A DNA stretch of 64,000 bases, taken from assembly GCA_002104905.1 (NCBI GenBank), contig MCFE01000107.1, positions 105,372 to 169,371 on the forward strand, in the 5' to 3' direction. A program made the position numbers and the translations under genes. Below the pieces are notes generated by a model. It was not told the DNA's origin, did no database searches, and worked only from the letters and a program-made list of their open reading frames with translations. This document shows, one piece after another, positions 44,571 through 55,405 of the stretch (its first letter is position 1; every line of letters begins with the position of its first letter). Source of the stretch: Basidiobolus meristosporus CBS 931.73. Lineage: Eukaryota; Basidiobolomycota; Basidiobolomycetes; Basidiobolales; Basidiobolaceae.

Positions 44571-45269
44571 ATTTTGTAGGATTTTTGCATGTATTGAAAG
44601 TGACTGGGAGAACAAGTTTATTTTGTGATTTGCACCTGATGATTTATTAGGTGTAAAGGTAGCATTTATACTTCAAAATGGTCTTAGGAAAGCAAACATG
44701 TAGAGTATACTCACAAAGGTCCCAAGTGTTGTAATATTCTGGGGAAAATTGGCAGTAATGTGGAGAACTAGGGGAATTACATATTATTTGCTTGTAGATT
44801 CATTGATCTCATGTATAATATTTATACTTTGATTAATTAAGGCAAGCAAACATGTAGAGTTTGTTAAGAAAGGTTCCAAGAATGTGTTTGCAAGGTTAGG
44901 GGTCATTTGGACAACTTTGAGAAAGATCAGAATCTGTGCACCGGATATTTTGGGGAGAATATTTCAAGTCCCAACATGAAATTTAATTAGGACAGAATAC
45001 TAATCACAAAATAAGATCAATGTGACTCAGTTGGCATGAATATTTAGGTGACAACTTAATCAGTGCAACACCAAGAACATGTGTGCTAAGTTTGAGGCTG
45101 TCTGGACCACTTATCAAAAACTCATGTTCTGTGTACCTGATGGATTGATGAAAATATTCAAAGTGAATCCCAGCAAGGAATTTGGCCAGAACTCTTTAAA
45201 ATTGGTAGGTAATGATCTAAGTCACCAAGTTAGATGAATATTTGGGTGCAATCATGAATTCTCATAAGA
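44571..45269 (-). repeat. LTR split by a nested solo LTR
   Basis: The outer LTR halves are 44571-44726 and 45076-45269. Together they give one degenerate LTR in reverse orientation. The inner LTR (44727-45070) is flanked by the direct repeat CCAAG (44722-44726 and 45071-45075). Confidence 0.8.
44727..45070 (-). repeat. Inner solo LTR
   Basis: 344 bp, TGTTGTAATATTC...GTGCAACA, with a CCAAG target duplication and no internal region. Confidence 0.82.
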
Positions 45270-46147
45270 TATTCATGAATCTTGTAATGGCAGGCTTCTT
45301 CTTTCAAGATTAATACTTATTCATTTGGATTGATCTAACTCAATACTAGAATATGAAGGTAGTCAGATCACAATAGGTTCCTAAGCTGTCTGGCATATTA
45401 ATGAGCCATGAGTCTTGTACTTAAGCTCCAGAGATCTCCTCCAGAGCATTCATATGGTGATACTGACAAAGCTGATCTCAAAGCATAGGTATTGAATCTG
45501 AATTTATACAATTAGTAACTGCTGAACTGCAAAATTATGAGCGGTTGGCTTTAGATAGAATATATGAGATATTAACCATAAAGTAGTTGCATTTTGAAAC
45601 TTGCCTAAACGACACCACGTTGAGTACACCACTTTCTGAGTATAATTCGTGGCGAATTGATAAGTTTGGCTCCTATATTTCTAACAAGGCAGCTTGCAAC
45701 CTGGAAGACTAACTAAGTTCTTGGGAATCATTTTAGGATTAACCTTCTGAAACTTTGACTTGTACCGGGAAATATGGAAGCTCCAAAAAGCTGGCAAATG
45801 TGCCAAGCTGGACTAGAAAACCTTGAACTTTACGCTCATCTTCCCGGGACCTTTCTCAAGCCGCTCATATCTTTACACTCACCAAGTAGTTCCAAGAGGA
45901 TAGATACTAGTGATCGACTCAATAAAATAACAACCGACACCTCACTCAACATTATTCAATATTGTAAAGACCACCTAACCAGAAGCCTATGAGATGTGAG
46001 TTGAGTATCTCAGGAACGGTACTGAATCATTGAATTACCCATGAAATCAAAACTTCCACTAGGAAATGCAGAAGTTGGGAGAGTACGATACTGTAATAAT
46101 AAAAGGATACCATACGTTTTTCAAGGTCTGCAAATATTACTCATCCA

Positions 46148-46429
46148 TTGTCAGCAGAGAAAGATATCGAAGAGATTTATGAGAATTACCGAAACCATAG
46201 TAAAGGCCGCGCCCTTGGAAACCTTTTTGGAAGTAACCTACTCGATGATCAGCTGTACTATCGAGCTCGGATTAGACCGTTTTTTACTTTCAGTTGCTCA
46301 TACCAGAGTACAAAGCATGAAGTTCCCTCGGGGTTGTGGGAAAATCCCACCCACCCAACAGAGTTTTGTTCGCAATATGCATATACCCTTAATCTGCCCA
46401 ATATTTACCTAGTTACAGCGCTTGAATAA
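46148..46429 (+). pseudogene. Possible gene relic, 93 codons
   Basis: The frame begins MSAEKDIEEIYENYRNHSKG and ends LNLPNIYLVTALE. It has balanced composition and no known domain. It could be an exon or decayed piece connected to 45774-45992; coding status is doubtful. Confidence 0.2.
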
Positions 46430-46707
46430 TCATCAAGTCACCTCCGAGTCGACAAACAGTACTCACGTATCTTACCTAAACACCCCACACGCACGCATAA
46501 TCAACAAAAGCTTGGAAGACCATTATGCTATCCCGTTTATCAACAAGTGATGTTATCTCTGGTGTGAAAGCCATAGAGCTCACCAAGATGTCCAAAATTA
46601 GGAATGTGTACTTCAATAGTTGTGTGGGCCATCATAGGCAGCTACGATAACACTCTGACTTCCGTAACCTTGACCAACTCCAAGAATTATGCTGCAACCT
46701 TAAAGTG

Positions 46708-46732
46708 TATATATATATATATATATATATAT
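46708..46732. repeat. (TA)n microsatellite
   Basis: Twenty-five nt of uninterrupted TA dinucleotides. Confidence 0.95.
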
Positions 46733-48079
46733 GGCAACCTGTATTTAACCACCCACATGCTTTGGTAGTGCATAACTCCCAGTGGAGTGTTCCTACATTA
46801 CTATGGACATGGACTCGATATGAAAATAACAATCCAACCTGCTCAGTAGCACGCAATGACCACACCGCCTGATACATAGCCATTCGATAGTCGATGGCCT
46901 TTCTCAACGCTACATGCGGGTTGAAGTTGGTAGGGATTTACGCCGTCGATATTCCCATACGTCAAGCATGTGTGAACCCTTCACCTCCACAGAGTGGTTT
47001 GAAACAGTTATCACCTCTGAGCTACCGAAGGTTTCAACCTCGAGCCAACAGCCTTGAGATCTAGGGGATCAGGCCTAGGAAAGGTGGTGCCACCAGGAAC
47101 CTCAAAAACTTGTAAGGTAACGAAACAAGAAGCATTGTCCCACTTCAATCACTCTGTGCAAGGCTCTGGATGGGCTACATTGCTAGGTTATCAATGTGAA
47201 AATAGCTCACCTTTCATTTCCGACAAATCAGCCACTGTAGTATTCCATGTATTAGCCCCACGTTCTCCGCTCTAACGATTATGCATAGAATGGTCCAGTG
47301 ATGCGAGTAAAGTAGATCGCATACGCAATGATCCTATGCTTGTTCCTACCATTCACTTGCAATGGTAAACAACCAGAAAGAGAATGAAAACAACCCGCAT
47401 GGCAGTCAGATCATTGCGGTTGGTTGAGGTCGGCTGTTATCTCAGCGAGGTAGCACTCCGAATGCATTTGGAAATGTGATTATCAAATCTGAGAAAGTTT
47501 TCTTGGATGGCTCAGATGCATAACCGATTGGTTGCTATGGTACCACCAATCTTGGCCACTTTTATATACTCTTGGTGTACCTACCCATGGCAGATGACCT
47601 TCCGCTTTAGTCGATCCAGCAGCCCTAGTAACTCCCAACACCGGCCATGGGACACAATGACATCTTCTGCACAGGCTTCTTCCGAATTGGGTGGATGGAG
47701 ACGGGTACCGATACTTCTGGCGGTAAGCCAACGCGAAACGCGTCCATCGGAAAATTTGTGTGTAACGCCGTGCCGGATCGATATGTATATTGACCCATCA
47801 GTTACCAGTTCTATTTTCGGAAACCCTCAGATATCAGATGAGAACCCCAGTATCCAGTGAATGAAAATCCTGATCATACACATTTTCGGCGGGTAAGTCA
47901 GTGTTGTTGTGAGGTTCAGGCAGAGTAACATTGGTGAGCTCCTTGATCTCCCATTTTTGCGGGATTCATTCGATAGATTTCACGCTGGTAGCGATCACCA
48001 AAGGTTACATTACTTGCTACTAACAACACTCCGCCAAGGCTGGGTGACACTGCATACTACATGTCACTACGGCAAAGGA

Positions 48080-48087
48080 TATAAAAA
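48080..48087 (+). promoter_or_regulatory. TATA box of AA11 gene 1
   Basis: TATAAAAA lies about 85 nt before the ATG at 48170. The 5' leader is pyrimidine- and A-rich. Confidence 0.6.
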
Positions 48088-48169
48088 ATGAATCCTTCGC
48101 CCCTCATTTCACCATCAAAGCATTTGATTCACACTCCTCCAAAAGAAACCAAAAAAATCAACATTAGAA

Positions 48170-49182
48170 ATGTTTGCCAAAATCTCCTCTTCCATCGTCT
48201 TCCTTCTCGGAGTTTCCTCTACTGTGATGGCTCACATGTCCATGACCAAGCCTGCTCCTCGTAATTCCAAGTACAACTCTTTCTACAAGGGTGACGCGAT
48301 TGATTACAACATGGATGCTCCTCTCAACGACGGGGTAAGTACTCTTGCATGATTGATGCCTTCCTGGCAGACACCAGACTTGTCATTTGCTAACCTCGAC
48401 TCTCCTCGTGTCGCTTCCCATAGTATGCCTACCCATGCCGTGGTTATGGAGCTGGCCCTAGTGTAGCCACCTACACCGCTGGCGGATCGGTCCAAGTCCA
48501 ACTGGACGGAGGGGCTCCCCACAACGGTGGCCATTGCCAATTCTCCCTCTCTGTCGATGGTGGCAAGACCTTCGTTGTCTTGAAGACTGTCCTCGGAGAC
48601 TGCATGATTGCCACTCGCTCCTACACCGTTGACATCCCCAAGAGTGCACCCAACGGCAAGGTGATCTTTGGCTGGACCTGGATCAACAAGACCGGCAACC
48701 GTGAATACTACATGAACTGTGCTGATATCACCATTCAAGGAGGTAGCGGGCAATGTGTCAGCGGACCCAAGAATCTGATCGCCAACCTTCCTGGATACAC
48801 CACCATTCCTGAATTCACCAGTGGCGGATATGATGGTACTGATCTCCTGAACAAGAGACCATACATCACTTCCTGCTCCAATGGCTCAACCTCAAATGGA
48901 AACGATCCCAAACCACAACCTAAGCCTGAAACCAAGCCTACTCCCACCAAAGGCGGTTACAAGAAGCCTCAGCCTACTGCATCCCCCAACCCTCAACCCG
49001 AGGAACCCAAGCCCGAACCCAAGCCTCAGCCACCTACTGAGGGATCCGGCAAGTGCGAGATCAAGTGTCTCGGAGGAGCCGACTTCCAGATCTGTGGTAA
49101 TGGTGGTGCCACTCCATTCCGTATGAAGTGCGCACCAGGAACCACCTGCCATATGGTCTCTGGCCAAGCTGCCTGCTACTAA
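48170..49182 (+). CDS. AA11-type lytic polysaccharide monooxygenase, copy 1
   Basis: Two exons, 48170-48334 and 48424-49182 (89-nt intron), 307 aa. A secreted copper enzyme expected to cleave chitin oxidatively. The signal peptide ends at Ala21, leaving His22 as the mature N-terminus (HMSMTKPAP), the first ligand of the histidine brace. The second ligand is probably His88 in APHNGGHCQFSL, aligning with the HGGGSC motif of AA11. WTWINKTGNREYYMNCADI carries the axial Tyr region. A P/K/E/Q/T-rich linker (about residues 210-262) leads to a Cys-rich C-terminal module (CEIKC, QICGN, MKCAPGTTC, AACY) resembling CBM19-type chitin-binding modules. Chitin as substrate is family inference; roles in wall remodelling or in attack on arthropods or other fungi are both possible. 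Its twin lies tail to tail downstream. Confidence 0.9.
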
Positions 49183-49915
49183 GTGGCTAGAGTTTTGCAC
49201 ATAGATGACTTTTTTTGTGATACCCACCTATTTGATATTGTATAGATTTTTCATTACAAAGAACCTGCATTTACGTAAATAAATGATGTCATTCAGTTCC
49301 GCATTCAATTTCAAGCTCATTCTTGTATTTTTCGTGGGGATTACGTCATAGTTTGGGTTAATTGGCAATCTCTTTTGCTAGGAAGCCACTTGCGGTTACA
49401 AGCAGCATCAACTTCGTGTTTGAGCGTATCAATCTTGCCAAATGTAACGGGGGAATTTGCTCGGCGTCGGATTAGTTTGGGTTTATCGCTGAAGTAGATG
49501 TATAATATATGTAAGGACTACGACTGGATTGGTATGGATATTAAATTGATCGAAAAAACCTTAATTTAATTTACCAACTCGCATTAGTCCCCACTTTGTA
49601 GCACGACATTAACCCACTGACCAATTATCTGCGACCGTAGGAAAATGGTGTTCACAAGCGATATAGATCTGGTTAGGGAGTTCCACGCATTAATTGGTTT
49701 CCCTTCTTGGACGAAACTGGACCGGGATTTGGAATTGAATGGACAGGCTTTTATTTACTTTGTGAAGGGACGAAATATTTGCTGATTGAAAAGGTAAACC
49801 ATATACATCTTGCTCGTTCTACCCTGTGAACTCCCAGTGCGGAGAGGAGAAGAAGGCCGATGATCTTTTTGTACATAGATATAGACTAGATTCCAATGGA
49901 AACATTTGTGTTCAC
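49183..49915. other. Spacer between convergent AA11 genes
   Basis: 733 bp, AT-rich, holding two unrelated 3' UTR regions. The two sides are not inverted copies of each other. No gene seen. Confidence 0.6.
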
Positions 49916-50949
49916 TTAGTAGCAAGCAGCTTGGCCTTCAACTAGATGGCAGGTTGTGCCAGGAGCGCACTTCATACGGAATGGAGTGGCACCACCATTA
50001 CCACAGATTTGATAATCAGCCCCTCCAAGACACTTGATCTCGCACTTGCCGGATCCCTCAGTAGGTGGCTGAGGCTTGGGCTCCTCGGGCTGAGGTTTAG
50101 GTTCCTCAGGTTGAGGCTCTGGAGTGGTTTCGGGGGTTGGGGTAGATTCAGGCTTCTTGTAACCGCCTTTGGTGGGAGTAGGCTTGGTTTCAGGCTCAGG
50201 TTGAGGTTTGGCATCATCTCCGTTAGAAGTAGAGCCATTGGAGCAGGAAGTGATGTATGGTCTCTTGTTCAGGAGATCAGTACCATCATATCCGCCATTG
50301 GTGAATTCAGGAACGGTGGTGTATCCAGGAAGGTTGGCGATCAGATTCTTGGGTCCGCTGACACATTGCCCGCTACCTCCTTGAATGGTGATATCAGCAC
50401 AGTTCATGTAGTATTCACGGTTGCCGGTCTTGTTGATCCAGGTCCAGCCAAAGATCACCTTGCCGTTGGGTGCACTCTTGGGGATGTCAACGGTGTAGGA
50501 GCGAGTGGCAATCATGCAGTCTCCGAGGACAGTCTTCAAGACAACGAAAGTCTTGCCACCATCGACAGAGAGGGAGAATTGGCAATGGCCACCGTTGTGG
50601 GGAGCCCCTCCGTCCAGTTGGACTTGGACCGATCCGCCAGCGGTGTAGGTGGCTACACTAGGGCCAGCTCCATAACCACGGCATGGGTAGGCATACTATG
50701 GGAAGCGCCACGAGGAGAGTCGAGGTTAGCAAATGGCAAGTCTGGTGTCGGCCAGGAAGGCATCAATCATGCAAGAGTACTTACCCCGTCGTTGAGAGGA
50801 GCATCCATGTTGTAATCAATCGCGTCACCCTTGTAGAAAGAGTTGTACTTGGAATTACGAGGAGCAGGCTTGGTCATGGACATGTGAGCCATCACAGTGG
50901 AGGAAACTCCGAGAAGGAAGACGATGGAAGAGGAGATTTTGGCAAACAT
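49916..50949 (-). CDS. AA11-type lytic polysaccharide monooxygenase, copy 2
   Basis: Two exons, 50949-50785 and 50695-49916 (89-nt intron), 314 aa. The signal peptide and mature His22, His88, the Tyr region and the C-terminal Cys-rich module match copy 1. Differences are few: in the catalytic domain, two substitutions near the end (TTVPEFTN versus TTIPEFTS); the linker is seven residues longer with extra PEEPKPQ-type repeats; the C-terminal module differs at a few positions (DYQIC, HLVEG). The intron differs from copy 1 at 3 of 89 positions. Flanking DNA is unrelated to copy 1 beyond about 15 nt before the ATG and a few nt after the stop. Confidence 0.9.
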
Positions 50950-51024
50950 TTCTAATGTTGTTTATCAAGAAGGTTTTTCAGCCGGTGAAAAAGTTGGTGG
51001 TTTGTCAGGAAGAGAGGCAGCGGG

Positions 51025-51032
51025 TATTTATA
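51025..51032 (-). promoter_or_regulatory. TATA box of AA11 gene 2
   Basis: TATAAATA on the minus strand, about 76 nt before the ATG at 50949. Surrounding promoter sequence is unlike that of copy 1. Confidence 0.6.
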
Positions 51033-53323
51033 CCAAAAGATTCGTGGCTTCTGGGTTTGTGTAATGTTGTCGAAAATGAATTGTATGGCGTAGGATTTGG
51101 TGGTATACTTAGCTACGAAACTAGCGCTACCAATGTGACTGACGGCGTACCGTGCATGAAGTGTAGACTGGTGATTTATGTTGTAGACATCGATACCATT
51201 CCCTAATCCCCACAATTTGCGGACTCCCCAGGCCATCCTATTGCCAATCTTGCTATCGATACCAAGGGTTCTTACCACCCCTTTTAGGAAATACCACTAA
51301 CCGAAGCCAGATTCCATAATGGTTAACAAGTTGAGGCCAACAAAGCACTCAAATCTAGGTCAGCTCGAGGCCTGAATACAGATGTGAATTCTAGGGACAA
51401 GGAAACTCCAAGCTGGGACCATTTTCGGCCAGGTTGTGCACTCTATTCTAGATTAACTTATCAAAGATGACGAAATACTTTGTTTGTTAGCGTGGTGCCT
51501 TCTTAATCTTTTCAGCCGTGTTTCAGCATAATTATCCCCCAAGTGGAAAATTCCCATATCACCGCATTTCAAATCAAGGTGGTGATATTAGACTCCGGAG
51601 CTAAACTTGATCAGACTGAAACTGTTAATATCTTAGGTTGCTCTTTGCATTTTTCATTTCTATGCATCCGTAGTAATGTGGGAGATAAGGATAAAAGCGC
51701 ATGGCGTAAGATCGAGTCCAATAGTTGGATGAAGTCCTTTACGTTACTATATTATGTTATATCTAAAGCGAGTACAAATTTGTACATCAAGAATGTTGCA
51801 TTAATTTGATTCAATCTGGCTTAAACATATAAGTAATGATGGTTTCCTGTTCATTTTAAATATACATATTTGCCTATATTCGGATAACCACTCTTGTCCG
51901 CGTGTGGCATAATTGCCAACTTTTGGAAATTAAAGTATAGCATATGCTGTAGGTTGTGAGTAAATGTACTTTCTAGCGTACTTGGTGCTATTTAGTGGTT
52001 GATTCTGAACTACCATGAGACATGTAAGGAGTTGCTCGTAGCAAGTCCTAGAATTTTGATGACTTGTATATCCGCAAAGTTTTGATGTGACATTGAAGCG
52101 TATTTTACGAATCCAGCGTAATTTCCTCAAAGGATCAATTGTATAAAACCTAAACGAATTAGTGGTAATGCTTTTTCTATTTTTCGCCAAAAACCCAGCA
52201 TACGCCAACCGTGCCTTTCTTAAAAGTACTCGAACTCAACCATGTTGTGATGACCTTCCCAATCTTGGGACGTTGTCTGTCATCTGTTTCCAATGCCTAT
52301 TTCCACCCAAGGGCCTTCAATTTTGCATTCCTTTGCGTGATGTAAGTGGCTAGATCCCGTATGGACAGTATGACGGGGCGATATCTTGATTTGGAAGTTG
52401 TTCTTCAACCGATCTTTAATTCTTGATGATTGGCATGCAATATTCCTGATAACTTAACTGGTAGGATCTGCATGCAATATCATGAACATTTCAGCATCAA
52501 AAGTAGCATTCTCTTATATCAACTCCATCAGTGGTTGCCTTGAGAATGTCTGTGGGTGATTTGAACCTTGAATACTTTCCCTAATGAATATACTCTTTAG
52601 TTACAGTGAACATGTATACAAAAATCCCCTATGATTTATTTCAATTTGGCTCATCACACATTTCACTGATATGCCAATGGTATTCTGCTGGCATTTTGCT
52701 CAGCTCACTAGACTGATCTTACACCAGAACCATTGAGCTGATTAAAGCCAATTTGGCGGGAGGGTTATTCAGGCTCAAGACTATTTAAGAAACATGTCTA
52801 TGAATTTGCAAGGTGGCTGAAATTACTGATGCTCACAGTTGTTACTTTGAAGGAGCTGTAGTTTCTACTGGTATCTGTCAGTCTTCTTTAGATATGGATC
52901 AAATAAGGAGTATATTGGACTCATGTATAGCTTTCAGATTTGGCTTAATGTGGGTAAAATATGAACTAATTCTCAGGTGCAATATATTGGCCAGCTCCTA
53001 TTGTCTCTCTCTGAAGACAGTACTAGCTGCTGAGAATTATATGAGCATTTAAAATCAGATTGGTGTCTAGCATTGGATATATATCAAAGCTCCAATATTG
53101 GACAAATTGTATCCTACTGATAATCAGGATATGTATAGATCTTGATATATGAAAGCACCAGTTGCTAGCTTGCCCAATTAGTACAAAGTAGTGGCAGCTG
53201 ACAAACTATGGATAGTATTCAATCCTGTGTGCAAGTCCCATCAACCTATTATTGTCAGTCTATAAAGATACCCTAATAGTACCCATATAGAGTTTCAGCT
53301 AGTAAATGTATCAATCAACATAG
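51033..53323. other. Intergenic region without recognised genes
   Basis: Open frames are short and without motifs. 52813-53052 is an 80-codon frame in AT-rich, repeat-like DNA. The switch to repeat-like composition occurs near 52600. Confidence 0.5.
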
Positions 53324-53656
53324 TGTTGTAAAAGTCTTGGAGATATTGGAAGTGATTGGAAGAACAAGTATATTATGTGGTTTTCACTTAATGATTTATT
53401 GAATGTAAAAGCAGTATTTATACTTTTACCTGGTCTTGGCATAATAAACACGTAGAATAGGCTAAGGAAGGTCCCGAGAACATGTGTGCAGAGTTTGGGG
53501 CTGTTTGGACAACTTATCTAATTTTCATGTTCTGGGTAAATATTCTAAGTAAATCCCGACAAGGAATTTGGCCAGTATTCTCTAGGATATGAAGGTAATA
53601 ATCTAAGTGACTAAGTTAGGTCAATATTTAGGTGGAAATACAAATTTTTTACAACA
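53324..53656 (-). repeat. Solo copia LTR with target duplication
   Basis: 333 bp, TGTTGTAAAAG...TTACAACA, flanked by CATAG (53319-53323 and 53657-53661). It is the dominant family's LTR left after recombination removed the internal region. Confidence 0.93.
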
Positions 53657-53879
53657 CATAGTACTAGGCAATAATAGTAGTAGAGGTGGATTTTGCAATA
53701 GTGTACATTCTTTTTCAAATGAGCCTTTAATAGTGACTAACTCAGATGTAGCACAGTCTTTGTATTTCATGTGACTTTTAGGAAGCAGGCACCAAGCTTT
53801 GCTTGGAAGTATTGTGTCTGCATGGATCAAAGCTGCGTGTATTGCAAGACTTGAACTTACATTTAAATGCCAACATTAG

Positions 53880-54103
53880 CTTAGGCACAACTCATCTGGG
53901 GTAAATACACCAAAATTTCAGATATCTGAAGTAACCATATCTGAAAAGTCTTCCCAAAACCCCTAGACCTTGGATGCAAATTCCTAGCACTTCAAGACCT
54001 GGTCAATGTATAAATACCTCATTTGCACTTAATGAATCATCAACCCAAAGCCAAATACTCTACTTACACTCCTAACCACATCCAATAACTCTGCAATTCT
54101 CAA
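53880..54103 (+). repeat. Diverged LTR-like sequence
   Basis: It keeps the order of the LTR's second half: 'agacctggtcaatgtataaatac', then 'taatgaatcatcaa', then 'ccacatccaataactctgcaa'. It is too diverged for the dominant family, so it is either a related older family or a very old copy. It lacks a clear 5' end. Confidence 0.5.
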
Positions 54104-55405
54104 AATGGCCATTATGTGAGTATATGCTTGAGGTCCAGCAGGGAGCTATCAGATATCCTACTTTCTATGAAGCTACAATTTAAATATCCAAGTTGTAGTT
54201 CTGGGAGATTCCTGATTAGCACTCATACAAGATTCGGTATCAATCAACCCACCAATATTTACATCCAAGGAGTAGACTGAGAATCACTGGCTGAATATCA
54301 GATTAATACCTGTGGAATGCCAGCGGAATATTGTATGATATCCAAGTTCGGGAGCACATAGCATTATGCAGGACATCAACCCTAGCCCTGATTTTCAAGA
54401 GGTTGTATTTTTAATCTAAGCCATACTGCTGACTCTCGTATGGTATTCTGATGGTGGTCATCTAAAATTTCATGCTGGGATAAAGAAGCCAATAAAAATC
54501 CTAGTCCGAGGCTTCAGTTGGAGATGTTAACTTTGTCCACCACATCTTAGGGCCTTCCACAGAACACTCCCAAAAGCTATTTTGCAAAGCTTTACATGGA
54601 TTATCAACACATGCTCGATGCCAACCATTGTCATAATGCTACTATAAACATCCCTCCAATGCAATACAAAACCACCAAGCAAAAGGCTACTAGGTGATGT
54701 TTGGCTGGTACTCTGGACTGCTTTGTTTCCCCACATTTTTCGCACCCAGAGTTGGAAAAGCCTGGTTCTGCTGTGACTGGTGAGATAGGAGGGGATGTTG
54801 TCATCAAGGAGGAATCTGGGTGATGCTTTGAGAGGGCAATTCCCATGCTACACTGTATTACCTGTGACTGATCTCTGAACCATTTTTTAGCACCATCAGC
54901 TTGGCCCTATCAGCTGGGTAAAAATTCGATCTGCCTTTACCCACCCACGCTGGCTTGTTAATTGGGATTTGGTAGCAACATGTACCCACCGGCTTTACCC
55001 GGCAATCTTAATGATGAACAGGTACGACTTGTCATTCCAAGGAGGTCCAGGAAGCACCATGCATGAGCAAGAATTCCACCTTGGCAGCACTACGATACAC
55101 AGCTATGGGTACTAGAATTTCACGGGGAGGTGCCGAAGCAGTGTTGAGTGATCCTCGCCCAACAAGGGATTTAATGGTAGCCGACTTGCTACGCGAGAAT
55201 AGAAGAGGAGACACAGTGGGGATATGCTGCGGCACTCAATAATGAGGTAGATTTATGAAAGAAATTTACATTAACTAATGAAGGGAAACCGACTGACGAA
55301 GAGTGTAAAAAGGGGTGGTTCGGGTGGCCTAACGGGGCGGTTCTTACGCCAAAACTGGTCAAATGGGGTAGGAACTCGGCGGCGACCCCGAGTCTCGGAT
55401 TTACT
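54104..55405. other. Intergenic region upstream of the housekeeping block
   Basis: Short frames (54527-54846, 55032-55235, minus strand) show no recognisable domain. Host-like composition starts around 54900. Confidence 0.5.

Larger units (their letters stand above)
45270..48079. other. Sparse intergenic region
   Basis: No confident gene. Open frames at 45774-45992, 46148-46429 and 47507-47860 show no family I recognise. Composition from about 45700 on is more host-like than in the repeat block, so this could hold relics of lost genes. Confidence 0.45.

Noticed and set aside
46708-46732. TA repeat as a possible regulatory or origin element
   Set aside because: A plain dinucleotide microsatellite with no supporting context.
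46960-47045. tRNA-like string on the minus strand ('ggtagctcagaggt' and 'gggttcacac')
   Set aside because: The D-arm look is present, but acceptor and T-arm stems do not pair and the T loop is wrong. No cloverleaf can be drawn.
49946-50815. 289-codon plus-strand frame opposite AA11 copy 2
   Set aside because: It is antisense to a well-supported secreted enzyme, and the same antisense frame appears opposite copy 1 because the sequences are duplicated.
55032-55235. 67-codon minus-strand frame downstream of CLF1
   Set aside because: It has no domain, no splice partners and no clear promoter. Kept as intergenic.
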